Positions 13,801 to 24,913 of a DNA stretch of 64,000 nucleotides are shown piece by piece. The notes beneath the pieces are model-generated. The model was given only the letters and a program-made list of their open reading frames with translations, did not search any database and was not told the origin of the DNA. This stretch comes from Cymodocea nodosa (lineage: Eukaryota; Streptophyta; Magnoliopsida; Alismatales; Cymodoceaceae): contig JAZBRI010000004.1 of NCBI GenBank assembly GCA_036874045.1, forward strand, positions 558,001 to 622,000, given 5' to 3'. Position 1 is the stretch's first letter. Every line of letters starts with the position of its first letter. A program made the position numbers and the translations under genes.

Positions 13801-16800
13801 ACTAAATTCTATACCAAGAGTTATTGTATATATTGTGGCAGCCAATCTGATTCAAAAGAAAAGACATTTTGATGAATTAAGTGAATTGATATACAAGGCC
13901 ATATGTGCAATTATGAAGAACATGAAAGTAAATTGTATCTTCAATGGAAAAAGTAGAATCCAAATTATTCTTTGGTACATTTATCACTCGGATTTTGCTA
14001 CATTTTGAAGTTAATTCAAAGGATTAATTAGCTATCAAGTCCAAAACCAAGTCTGTAGATGTCTTCACAGTAGAAAGAATGAGAAATGCTTTGGCTAGAA
14101 GTGAAAAGTCTAAGACATGAACTAGCAAGGGAAGAGGATGAAGACATGCATGATGCATAGGTTGAATCTTCTAGCTTCAACCTTTATGCCAACATTCCAA
14201 ATGAAGAAGCTGAAGAATTGGTTCAGATATATGATTCTATTACAAATTTGCAATTACAGATTCAGGAAAATGAGCAATGACAGCACCTTTGGCAAACCCA
14301 AATTTCCAACCGCCTAGATCATCATGAAGACCAACTTAGGAGAATGAATGGAGAATGCATGTATTCAAGAGTCCAATGCACAATTTCTAGCAGCCATTCA
14401 AGCCTGTCATACTGTTCTCAAAAATGTATTAGTCATTCTCCACCATTTCCATCATCTTCATAATTGTGTATTATTTCACTCTTGAGTATATCTTGCTATG
14501 CATGGCATGTTTCTTAAATTTTCCATTACTTTATCATGAACTCTTGCATTGCTAACTTTTTCTCTGAGTTCTACTTATTAGGGGGAGCCTCCTTTTGATC
14601 ATAATAAAAATGGGGAGATATAATGGAAAGATATGTTTCAATGAGACATCTTTATATATATGTTTGTTGTAAATCTTTTTAGATTTTGTCATCATCAAAA
14701 AGTGAAAGATTACTTGTTCTACCTCATATATTTTGATTATTACCAAAACCTAGACATAAAAGCGACAAAAACTACATGAATACATTGAAGGAAAATCAAG
14801 AAGTCACTGACATAAAAAAGACACTACTGGTTGAAAGAGAAAATCAAAAGATTGGGAGCCGACATTGTTTTAGATATTATTTCTGTAGCTTCTTTCTTTC
14901 TTGGCTCATAGATATGACATCATTTGCACACATTTAGAAGGACTTCATGGAGACATCTTTAAATTGTCAACCATTTACTTTTGGATAACCACTCATTGAC
15001 GTCATATGCATCATTTAATATTTTCATTTGTATCATTTTCTACATACATATATAATCTAGGTCTTTCGGCCAGTCAAACACCACTGATTAACCGCATACA
15101 CTTAGCCGTTTCTGTTTTGGTCTGAACCTCTCTTATCATATCCTAAAATGGGTTAGATAACCAAAATATTTTTCAGTGAAGTGCTTGGTCAACCAAAGTG
15201 AACCAGTTGACCGATCTGTTGCATTTAATGGGCAGATAGGTTAACTGTTAACTAGCACAGACAACTGAGTTTGGGACATTCAGTCAACTGTTTCATGGTC
15301 CTCAGCCAATTTTGTTGAATGTTAAGCATGCTTTTCTAGCTGTTAATCACCACATTTGTATCTATAAATAGGGTCTTAGTTCAACTGAACTTCTCACCCC
15401 CTTTGGATACTAGTTCATTCATACTTCAAACTCACTTGTCCATTCACAACTCCTCACTCTTCAACAAGCTTCATTGTGCGAATTTGAGCTCATTTCCATA
15501 TATCACAAAACATCTAGGAGAACCAATTGCTGAGAAAGTGCTAGCAACTATTCTTTTGATCAAGCAATGATTGTAAAACTCTGGTCCTTGGGCTATGAGG
15601 ATGTCCCTCAAAAAGTTAAGGAAGTTGGATTGTACACATTGAGGTAAGGAGGCAAGAGTTTTGCCTTGGGTTGTATTAACCTTGAAAACACCTAAGTTTA
15701 GTGGAAAACTTAAGTAAGAGATGCTTGGGAAGTGGACGTAGTCAATTGATGAACTACCGTAAAAAAAATTTTATATGTTTTTTTTTTTTTTTTTTTGTTA
15801 GTTTAATTCATATAGCATCTTTATCAATTTTATCATTGCATATTTAATTAGACTGAATTTTCATTTACAAACTTCTCTATTCACCCATTCTCTGGAAAAG
15901 CCTTTGATCCTTTCAATGTACTCTCTTGGAATAACACTTTGTTTTTTCTCCAACCCTTTCTCCTCACACACAGAATTTCCTTTTTTGAATTTAATTGATC
16001 CTATTTTCTACCCTATTTAGTTTTTTTCTTTCTATAGATTTATTTGTGATGCTTTGCTTTTTTGTGACTAATTGTGAATCTCATATTGGTGTCTCGAAAG
16101 ACATGTTTTTTCCATTTCAGACATATTTAATACATTATTTTTGAGAATGTAGCTGGTAACACAAGATATCAATTGCATTCTGTGGGAATGTCTAAAAATG
16201 AATCAGAGAAAAAATATTGTTAGGTTCTTGGGATGCATGGACAACGTTAATATACTTGCTTTGAAAAGTGCATCTTTGTTTCTTGCTACTTGATATCCAA
16301 CACTAGGTATCTCCGTGACATGAAAGAAGCTCTTCGAGGTCTTTGTGTGTTGGAGTCGTAGGTTTGTTCCTGCGACATCTTATTGTGGGTTGTGGTTCTA
16401 TGTGATTGCATGAAGTCCTTCGAAAGAAACCACCACTTTGACCTAGCGTTCAATGTTATTGTCTTTTGTAACTCTTACAGTTATATATGATACATTCTCC
16501 ATGTAATTTAGCAGGAAGGTAAAGATCAGGCACTCTACTTTGATGCTCACATTCTTGATGCTCAGAGACGTAGACATGATGTTCGTGGATGTCGTTGTAG
16601 GTTCCTTGTTCGCTATGATCATGACCAGTCTGAGGTAATTTTTTTTATCATATTGAACTATAGATTAATTTTCAATAGAAGATCACTAATTGCAAACTTA
16701 AGAACAAAATGCATTGGAAATAATCTGTTATTATCCAAAAGATGCTCTTTCTGGGAGTGAAAGAAATTCTTAAGTAGTCATTATCTTTTGAGTTAGTTTT

Positions 16801-17321
16801 ACATATTGCACTTGAGAGTCCTGTTGGATAAAGTAGGGCAAATATTTCAATGTGTGCACATTTTCTAAAATTCTTATATGGAGCTGTGCCACGTTCATTC
16901 TTCTTGTGAAAATTCACAGCATATTGAGAATTTACTGGTTTATTTCTAATATCCTATTTTTATAAAAATTTCCTTTTTTCCCAATAAACAGGAGATTGTA
17001 CCACTTAAAAAGATCTGCCGGAGGCCTGAAACTGACTACAGGATGCAAATACTGGTTGCCTCAAAGGCAGTAGTTCCACCAGGAAACGTAAGCAACGATA
17101 CTGGTGCTTCCACGGATTCAATTGTGGCAGCACAGAAAGCCCGAAAAGCACGGAAATTAGTGGACATCCATAACGACGAACTGTCAACACCTTCCAAAAT
17201 GAAAGAACCAGAGGTAGAAGCTGATGCTCCCCCAGCTGAGGGAAACAGCTCGGCAATTCCAGACACCTCAACTGCTGATGCTACTGCGGCCAGTGTAAAT
17301 TGTGTGGAACCACCGCAGTAA
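1133..17321 (+). CDS. SHH2: SAWADEE homeodomain protein, SHH2 type (10 exons)
   Basis: Exons by eye: 1133-1186, 1643-1728, 1812-1857, 1933-2074, 2206-2229 (least certain), 2572-2635, 3439-3490, 5951-6094, 16515-16634, 16992-17321. They total 1062 nt, 353 residues, close to Arabidopsis SHH2 as I remember it. The start [10 protein letters not shown] matches the SHH2 N-terminus. A divergent homeodomain covers residues ~14-75 with WFQNRR at 66-71. The SAWADEE domain covers ~127-260, including [38 protein letters not shown] and the HDVRGCRC cluster whose His and Cys residues bind zinc in the family. SAWADEE domains of SHH1/DTF1 read H3K9 methylation with unmethylated H3K4 and bring Pol IV to chromatin for RNA-directed DNA methylation; a related role here is inferred. 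The C-terminal ~95 residues are low complexity. A donor overlapping the stop (GT at 17318) and an acceptor ending at 17478 could give an alternative C-terminus. Confidence 0.93.
3547..5645 (-). mobile_element. Old Ty1/copia relic in SHH2 intron 7
   Basis: Intron 7 (3491-5950) holds a minus-strand stretch, about 4150-5030, with copia reverse transcriptase resemblance: a [13 protein letters not shown]-like segment and a [14 protein letters not shown]-like segment matching the YVDD region. It is flanked by diverged direct repeats at about 3547-3680 and 5493-5645, sharing AAGCACTGATGAAGGTCAAA-like and CATTAATACATAAGATAT-like sequence, which may be the remains of its LTRs. It is broken many times and clearly old. 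Confidence 0.65.
6230..10414 (-). mobile_element. Old Ty1/copia element with short LTRs in SHH2 intron 8
   Basis: Minus-strand element of about 4.2 kb. A tRNA-iMet type primer binding site (minus TGGTATCAAAGC) lies at 10271-10282, next to a ~130-bp LTR at 10285-10414. A diverged ~116-bp LTR lies at 6230-6345, preceded in element sense by a purine tract at 6346-6360. Parts in element order: gag-like region about 9800-9050 ([16 protein letters not shown] resembles copia gag), a Cys-rich knuckle-like stretch near 9000-9060, weak integrase-region relics, and reverse transcriptase at about 7340-6430 ([18 protein letters not shown] and later motifs). Many breaks. The LTRs differ strongly, so it is old. 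No clear target duplication was found. Confidence 0.8.
10415..12639. other. SHH2 intron 8 spacer with low-complexity tracts
   Basis: No gene seen. A long T tract lies at about 10779-10806, and T/C-rich stretches at about 11930-12120. Near 11525 the sequence GACACTCCTTAAGTTGGAGC resembles the 3' internal terminus of a minus-strand copia element (compare 6340-6400), suggesting another very degraded copy. No coding relic could be followed from it. Confidence 0.45.
12640..15915 (+). mobile_element. Sirevirus-like Ty1/copia relic in SHH2 intron 8
   Basis: Plus-strand relic. About 12720-13640 resembles copia reverse transcriptase: a NEEMEVL segment, [20 protein letters not shown], and [19 protein letters not shown] at the YVDD position, followed by [14 protein letters not shown]. 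About 13650-14460 is a downstream region without a recognised domain, in the position where Sireviruses may carry an extra ORF. A purine-rich tract at ~14609-14619 precedes a single LTR (14621-15915). It is broken in many places. Its 5' part is not seen. Confidence 0.7.
14621..15915 (+). repeat. LTR of the Sirevirus-like relic
   Basis: About 1.3 kb between the purine tract ATGGGGAGAT and an end resembling copia LTRs (CTATTCACCC ... GATCCTTTCA at 15915). It contains a TATA-type sequence TATAAATAGGG at about 15362 and the stretch AAGAGATGCTTGGGAAGTGG near 15716, typical of this copia LTR type. Boundaries are approximate. Confidence 0.6.
15916..16514. other. 3' end of SHH2 intron 8
   Basis: AT-rich intron sequence ending in the acceptor TTTAGCAG before exon 9. 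No other feature is seen. Confidence 0.5.
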
Positions 17322-17760
17322 GTTGGCATTTGCTTCATGTTGGCTGGTCCCTGTAAAGTTCTGTAGCAATGGTTTTGTAATTTTAGATTCCACCCTGGCT
17401 CTTTTTCCAGACTTATGGCTGTGAATAGAGGTTGATGTTGAATTTTTGCCATCAATCGTTGCATTTTTTTTGGTGCAGAAGATCAGACTTACGTTTTTCT
17501 TGAAAACGTCAAAGCTTGAGGGACAGTCACATGTATTGGGCATTACTTGTTTACGGTCAGCTTTTCGTATTCACTTCATCTGCCGTTGTAAGCTGCTTTC
17601 CTTGGTAAATCAGAAGCCGACAGTTCACAATCCAGGAAAAATAAATTCTGTTAAGATTTATGAATTCTACCTTTGTAGTGCAAACTATTTTAGCCTCGAA
17701 TTCTTCTGGTCCAGGAAATGATTACTTTTCCCTTTCTAGGTGTATGGTAGTGATCTGGAT
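17322..17760 (+). other. Probable 3' untranslated region of the SHH2 gene
   Basis: Moderately AT-rich sequence after the stop codon. A GT at 17318-17319 (GCA/GTAAGT) and a T-rich acceptor ending at 17478 (TTTGGTGCAG) would define a 161-nt intron overlapping the stop, so an alternative C-terminus or a UTR intron is possible. Transcript data would decide. Confidence 0.45.
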
Positions 17761-17965
17761 GGGAGGACGACAATGGTAACATAAAAAAAAATTTGGGATT
17801 CGAAACACGGTCATTATTTGAAAAAAAAAAAAAAATCAAATATGGATCATCACAGTAATTAATGGCAAGTAGGTAGCGAAAAATTAGATTGGTGGTAGAT
17901 TTTTTTTCTGATTTATTCACGGTCCGTGCTCTTAATAAAGAGGTTTCTTCTTCTTCCGGTCAGCA

Positions 17966-18304
17966 ATGAATGCATGGTCAGCAAGTGTTCATGAACGGAA
18001 AGGAGCAAGATCAATAATAGACTTGCAGGCTCTTCAACTGCGCCATCCGAATGCATCAATCGGTGACCACTTTGTCTCGATTCATCACAGGAATGTCCAA
18101 ATTCACTTCAAGCGGCATGGCATGTATGCACGAATATTTGATTCACATCTGAACCTTTTCAACGATGGCAGGTCATACTTTCTCTTGAATCTGAACGCAG
18201 ATCATACGTACATCTTGTCGTGTAAATTAATAAACAATAAAGAAGATGATCAGAACATTAGTCTACCAATTGTTATCGATGGAGTTATCGTTATGATAGG
18301 ATAA
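17966..18304 (+). CDS. Unassigned 112-codon ORF
   Basis: Open frame starting MNAWSASVHERKGARSIIDL and ending VIDGVIVMIG. Composition is more balanced than the surrounding AT-rich spacer, and it contains segments such as NVQIHFKRHGMYARIFDSHL. I recognise no family. No signal peptide or membrane segment is seen. It lies between SHH2 and FAO on the same strand and could be an exon remnant of a lost gene or a chance frame. Confidence 0.25.
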   Translation: MNAWSASVHERKGARSIIDLQALQLRHPNASIGDHFVSIHHRNVQIHFKRHGMYARIFDSHLNLFNDGRSYFLLNLNADHTYILSCKLINNKEDDQNISLPIVIDGVIVMIG

Positions 18305-19865
18305 GTGGTGCCGAACCCAAATTTAATTGGATTCGAGCTTTCTTATTGACATCAAGGTTGTGTCGTGCTTACTAAATATATCTCTTATCAGAATTAAAAT
18401 TCTAACGACGACACCTTCTTACGGTTTAAAGAGAAAGAAAAACTTCCTTAAAAGCTGATATACTTGTTACGTACGTATTTTATGCTTACTGTTTTTTTTT
18501 TTTTTTTTCTTCCGAAAACGCAGGTTAAACTGATCGTTTGATGTTAATTACGTATGTATATGGTTGATAAAATATTAAATTAAGGTCATGTCCAAGTTGG
18601 CTTTCGGTCGATGAAACACATGTTATTCAATTCATGTCCCAGTTGGCTTTCAGTTGATAAAATTCTTGGAATGAGGTGTTGTTTCAACCAGAGCCACATA
18701 AGTATTTGATTGCGGCCGCATGGAAGTAATTATGTACGTACGAATACTGAAGTAAAGACGGCATGCACATGTGCGCTTTTCAACGACTAATTAATATACC
18801 AAAGCGAACACGTTTATGTAAATACATGCATGTATACTGTCAAGTTCATTTTAGTTTTTATATATTTGAGACCGTCCAAGTACATGGAACCAGTTGCTCG
18901 TTGTACCCATGAGTAACCAGTATGGATATGTTTTTGCATTTATGGGCGGAAGGACATGAATAAAATAAACGCCTTATTATATATATTTTTTACGGTTGGA
19001 CCCTTTTCTTGACATTAATTAATTATTAAAGTTCTTCTGACTCCACCCAGGTCGGGTCCATATTCCATCATGGAATGGGTTAACTTCTTACATATCATCT
19101 CCACGTTATTTATTGTTTTAATTATTGGACGGAGTTGTGCCTTATCATTTATCTTTAATTTCCAAATGAAGTGAACAGGGCCGCCGGATTCGTTGTTATC
19201 GTACTAACATTAAAGCACCGAATCCTATCCCGGTAAAATTACTGACAAGGAGGAGGAGGAGAGGGATGGGTGGTCGGCCATTCATTCAATGAACCTGTTC
19301 GTCGTGGACGTCTCGACCACCCCCAAGGCCGCCGCCGCTCGCGAATGGAATCGAACCGAACGGCAAAGTTAAAAGTGCTCTGCTTCACTTCCCAGCTGAA
19401 TTTTTGGCACGGACCGACGGCCTACGAGTTTCGGGAATCGATGGCGCACATGCGTGATGGATCCGTCGTTCACGTATGAACCTCGGCTGACGGATAATTA
19501 ACGAAAATTACTTGATTCGATTTGATTAACACCCCGTGGACAACTCGAATCGTAAATAAAACAGTCCTAGCTAGCTAATTTTTTTACATGGAAAGCAGTG
19601 GTGGACCGTCTTGTGTGCTGGCCACTGCCCTCGGTTTACTCCATCTCCACTGCATGCATCCAATCCGTACGTTTTTACACGAGTTTGAATTATATTTGAT
19701 TGTAGACGATGCAAGGCTTCATCGCTCATCAGTCAAATATTATATATTTAATAATAATAATAAACATTATGCATTAAATTAATTAATATTTCGGTCCACA
19801 TATATGCTGTGGCTACGGGCGCCGGACTGACTCATGCATGCTGATCGAGTGTGAAGCGGCCGGCC
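18305..19865 (+). promoter_or_regulatory. Intergenic and promoter region of the FAO gene
   Basis: No other gene is seen here. AT-rich with several GCATGC and TTAATTAA-type stretches. A TATA-like stretch (ATTATATATTTAATAATAAT) lies at about 19738-19757, roughly 110-125 bp before the FAO start, so transcription may begin near 19770-19780. This is an inference from composition only. Confidence 0.4.
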
Positions 19866-22350
19866 ATGACTGGAGAGCAAGACAAGGCGGCCGTCCACCA
19901 CCACCACCACCACCACCACCACCACCACCTCCGAGGCGGGAGGCCACCCTATCCCAATAAGCTCTCGCCCAGGCAGATGGACTCCCTCACCGCCCTCTGC
20001 GATACCTTCCTGCCGTCCCTCCACGTGCCCTGCGCCGCCGCCGACCCCGACCTCTACGTTACGTCCGCGTCCATGGACCGAACCCACCACCACGTACGTA
20101 ATGAAGGCCGCCTTGATCTCCCGCCGCCTCCTCTTCATATGTACCTGACTGACTACTCTATTTAATTATAACATGGAAGCTCTCATGCATGCGCAGCTTG
20201 GAGGGCTGTTCTCCGGCAAGCTGCAACACTCGTCGGTCGGACTCGTCCGCATGGTGCTATGGCTTCTCTCCACGTGGTGGGGCACCTTCGCCATCTGCGG
20301 CTTCCGGAGCTTGTCCAACCAGTTCCCCTACTTCCAGAGGTTCTCCGCCGTGGACCCCAAGCAACGGGAGGCCATCCTCTTCTCCTGGTCCGTCGACAGC
20401 CGTTTCTTCTTCTTCTTCAGGATGCTGTTCAAGTGCTTGAAGATGGCAACCATGCTCCTGCACTTCTCGCAGGTGCATTATTATTAACTTAACCAATTAA
20501 GAAAATGAGATTGTAGAGCAGTACCATTAATTTTATCACTAGCTAATTAATGCAGATCGATTAGCGCTAATTGGAGTTTACTGTGGTTTAACCATTCATT
20601 TCAGACCGACGAAAACAACCACAACTCCGCCTGGAAGGCCATGGGATACTCTGGGCCCGACCCAAGATTTGCTGGCTCCGATGCCGAACAGTCTCACGGG
20701 CCCTTGCACCATTTCATCATCGACGGCGCCGAGAGCAAGGAAGCTGTCCGACGGGCATTCCAACGGAAGGGTTTCTCCACCACCACCAATCTCACCAACT
20801 TCACAGTCCACTGCGATGCTGTCGTCGTCGGTTCGGGATCCGGCGGCAGCGTCGTCGCCGGAGAACTTGCAAGAGCAGGGCACAAGGTGATCGTGGTGGA
20901 GAAAGGCCGGTACTTTGCCCGGAGAGACCTATCCCTTCTCGAAGGCCCGTCCGTAGACAAGATGTACGAAGGAAGTGGATTGGTGACCACACAAGACCTA
21001 GGCGTCACGCTGCTTGCCGGCTCCACAGTCGGTGGTGGATCTACCATCAACTGGTCGGCGTCCATTCGGACGCCGAAGCACATCCTGAACGAGTGGTGCA
21101 ACCGGCACGAGCTGAAGCTGTTTAGTGGACACGCGTTCCAGCGTGCACTCGACACCGTTTGCGACCGGATGAGCGTCCAAGACCAAGTATCCGAGGAAGG
21201 CTTCAACAACTCTGTCCTGCGGAAAGGGTGTGTGGAACTCGGATATCCAGTGAGCTTCGTGCCGAGGAACGCTCCCAAGGATCACAGCTGTGGGTGGTGC
21301 CATCTGGGTTGCAGAGACGGAAGGAAGCAGGGCACCCAAGAGACGTGGCTCGCTGACTTGGTGGAATCCGGCAATGGCGTGATCCTTCAAAGCTGCAAGG
21401 TCTCCAAAGTCCTCCACCGCCCCATGACGGGAAGACCAAGAAACGTGGCCAGGGGAATCGTGGCGGAGCTCGAGAACGGGAACGGAAAGATCATCGTGTC
21501 GTCCTCTGTGACTGTGGTGGCAGGCGGTGCTCTCAACACTCCATCTCTCTTGAGAAAGAGCGGGCTAAGGAATCCACAGATCGGGAGGAATCTCCACCTG
21601 CACCCGGTGGTAATGGCGTGGGGCCACTTCCCAGAGACCAACGAAACCGACAACGCGTGGCCGGAGAAGGAGAGGAAGAGCTACGAGGGCGGGATTATAA
21701 CCTCCATGTCAACCGCGGTAGCCGACTTCAACGCCTCTGGCTACGGCGCGCTGATCCAGGCGCCGGTTCTCCACCCCGGCATGTTCTCCGCTCTCACGCC
21801 ATGGGTGTCGGCCACCGATTTCCAGCACCGGATGCGTAGATTCTCCCGGACGGCCCATCTGTTCGCGCTCGCCCGCGACAAAGGATCCGGCAACGCATCG
21901 AACTACCCAGAGACCATATCCTACAGGCTGGACTCGCAGGACGAGGAGAGCTTGAAGAAGGGGATGGAGAGCATGCTCCGTATACTTGCGGCGGCGGGGG
22001 CGACGGAGATCGGGACGCAGCACTGCGAAGGGAAGGTGTTCAACGTGAAGCAGGGAAGCCAAGACGAGTTGGAGGAGTTCGTGAAGGAGGCGAGCGGGCG
22101 AGGGCTGAAGGATTTGTCGACGCCGATGTGCTCGGCACACCAAATGGGGACGTGCAAGATGGGAGGGAAGGCGGCGGTATCGGCAGTGAGCCCGAGAGGC
22201 GAGACGTGGGAGATGGAAGGGCTGTTCGTGGCGGACACGAGCGTATTCCCGACGGCGATCGGCGTGAATCCGATGGTCACCGTGCAGGCGATTGCCTACT
22301 GCACGGCGCAGTCCATTCTTGAAGTGCTTAACTCTAAGAAGAAGAAGTAA
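19866..22350 (+). CDS. FAO: Long-chain fatty alcohol oxidase (FAD-dependent GMC oxidoreductase)
   Basis: Exons 19866-20093, 20197-20472 and 20605-22350 join in phase 0 to give 749 residues, the usual size for plant FAOs. The enzyme oxidises long-chain fatty alcohols to aldehydes with H2O2 release, acting at membranes in lipid omega-oxidation or wax turnover. Two hydrophobic segments, ~93-111 (VLWLLSTWWGTFAICGF) and ~144-168, fit the family's membrane anchors. The Rossmann FAD motif GSGSGGSVVAGEL starts near residue 244 and is followed by VIVVEKGRY. STVGGGSTINWSASIRTP, NLHLHPVVMAWG, SAHQMGTCKMGG (His ~680) and GVNPMVTVQAIAY (Asn ~723) match the GMC signatures and active-site His/Asn pair. The N-terminal motif SPRQMDSLTALCDTFLPSL is a plant FAO hallmark. 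The ATG at 19866 is the first in frame. Exons are clearly GC-richer than the flanks. No breaks seen. Confidence 0.95.
19896..19928 (+). repeat. CAC trinucleotide run encoding eleven histidines
   Basis: Eleven consecutive CAC codons sit between AAV and LRGGRPP near the FAO N-terminus. Such a pure trinucleotide run is slippage-prone and likely length-variable between individuals. Confidence 0.95.
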
Positions 22351-24913
22351 TTATTAAGCACAACGATGATTTATCATAAATTACAGGCATTACTACCCAA
22401 TATACCAGGAAGAACTCAATTTGTCTACTACGTACAAAAATCTCTCTGTGGGTTCAAGCAGTCATCTCAATCTCAATGTATTAGAGTATAAAAGCCAAGT
22501 GCAATCAATTAATAGTGCCATCGAAAGGAAATTTCATAGGCCACGGGTTCTTTTTTCAAGTTTGGATGGACTTAGGAGGCAGAAGAAAGTTACAACGACT
22601 ACTTAATCGGTATGTTGTTTCTAAAATCTATCGACATCCTATTCTAAGGCTTAATGTTCGTTGATGTCGTCAATTACTAGATGTTGTATTTAACATCTTT
22701 CTTATACATATCTTATGTACTTACCTTAATTCCAGATTCATAAACTATAACCTTACATACCATAGGAGTCATTTTGCACTTGCATTTAGATTTTTTTTTG
22801 GTTTATCCTTAATTAGATTAGGTAGCGACTTCAAGTCTTCACTTTTCATCGTAAAGTATCGTATAATGGAGGTCATGTCTTCCGTAATTTTAGTATTATA
22901 GAATCAAAATATTGTTTTATCTGATAGTCAATTTAATTGGTATCTTATTTATTAAAATCGATTTGTTTCACTTAGAACAAGCTGCCGCTGGATAATGAAT
23001 TTAATTTAATTAAAAATATTTTAACAAAACTATTTTGAATTAAATACTTGATTTGAAATCCTTTTTTAACGTAGAAAATGTTATCCATGCAAATACTAAG
23101 AAATCATATGAAAAACACAATCAAATTATAAAGAAATAAATATAAGAGATTTACGGTGATTCTTTGATGACGTACGTCTAACTTGCAAACTTCTTACTTG
23201 TATTTATTTACTAAATCTAGTATTTCTACAAGTTCCAACACCTAACATTTACATTTAGTATTTTTCTAGACTTAATATCCAACAATTAACTTCATATATT
23301 ATTTCCCAAATTGATAAATTTTAACCAGTTGTATCCCAAATCAGCACATGATATGCCTTTTCATCTAAAAACAGGTTGATGACAAAAATCTTAACCTCTA
23401 GAAGGTAAAGTGAGCTGAAAATATAGTAAATGCTCTCGTCTAGAAAGTTTAGGTTCTATCGAAGTTTGATAAGTCCTTTTAGAAACGTGATTCAAGGAGA
23501 CTAGTGCTAGTTGTAGGAATCCTATGACAAAATTACAAGGACCTAGATACAGGAAGTAAGAAAAAATGTGAAATCTTTTTTTAACGACAGTTAAAGTTAG
23601 AGGCAGAAGTTGAGACCTCACCCACAATATCTAGAAGTACTCGTTTAGATAACTGATAGTTTAACCAAAAAGCTAAGGAGGTCGACACAACCGTCTAGTG
23701 AGTGTAGTCACAGAAGCTTCTGAAAGAATTTGTAAAAACCTAATGACTATGTAACGAAAGATTAAGATAGGATTTGTAATTATTATATTTAGGATTCACA
23801 CATTTCTATAAATAGAGATGTATTTACGTAAGTTTATGTGTAACGTTATCAACATCTCAAAAGATAAGTTACTTATAGACGTAATTAGTTGTCAAATCAC
23901 GTTAAATCTCATATGTTTCTCTTCTACTTTCTCTTTTTACTTGTTTAAAAAATATCATCATAAGGTATAAGGGTGAGTTTCTTCAAGAGTAAATGAGACG
24001 TAGTCCTTTTATCGACAAGTTTCAGTTTAAAACGTACGTCAAAGAACAAAGGAGAATTCTACACACGAAGGAGAGAACAAATGTCCTTATAGTTTCTTCT
24101 TGACAAGAAATCCCTATATCAATCGAGACAGTGATATCTTAAATTAAACCAAAGAAATCTTATCTCATCAGATCTCTAAGTAAAGATTAAAGAAAGAGTT
24201 ACTACGAAGAAAAGTTAGGAGAATCAAAGAGAAAAGCAAAAAGTATACAAAAATTGAACAAATTTCTAAAAGAATCAAAAATTGTGTGTAGAAACTTAAG
24301 TTTGAAAAATATAATTCAATCAAGATCGTTGGAATACGTGTTAAACATTAACTAAGCAACATTCATCATTCACCACGTAATAATATTCATTCACAACACC
24401 TCATGTAAATAGACAACGTATAAAGAAATTTGCATAAAAAACTCCCAAATGTAAAATGTCGATAGAACAGGATTTGTACATGCCAAATAAACTAAAAACT
24501 ACTACTGTTCTGATGTTAAAGATATACAAAACAAAAGGAAAACATGTTCTTCACTAATATCCATTGTAGAAAAGCTTGGAAGGCCAGTTGTGCGACGACC
24601 ACGCCGTCGTAGTCGAGCTTCCTCCACCTTTCATCACCCAAAATGCAAAGAGGTGGTGCATTCGACCTTCGTGCGAACCATGTTTCCATGCTTCTATGCC
24701 TTCCACGAACGAGCTTGGATGACTTGTTGTCGATCCTACCGAAAGCCTCGAGATTTCTCAAACGACTATTGGTGGAAGAATGAGCGAAAGAGAGGAGCGA
24801 AAGTCAGTCCCTTGTTGCCTACCCTACGAACAAACGAAGAGACTACTGTCGGCATTCACATGATTTATTTTTGCCGCGAGGAAAGAAAAATTTGTAATGG
24901 CGTTCAAAGTCAC
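22351..24913. other. FAO 3' flank, no gene seen
   Basis: AT-rich, no supportable gene. TATAAATAGAGATG at 23807-23820, set in a stretch of otherwise LTR-like or promoter-like character (about 23650-23900), may be a degraded LTR or viral-type promoter, but no flanking coding relic is visible. About 24560-24900 is GC-richer and has short open frames on both strands without family resemblance. Confidence 0.4.

Noticed and set aside
20694-22280. Several long frames antisense or frame-shifted to FAO exon 3
   Set aside because: They are shadows of a GC-rich coding exon. The sense frame has complete GMC motifs and explains the region.
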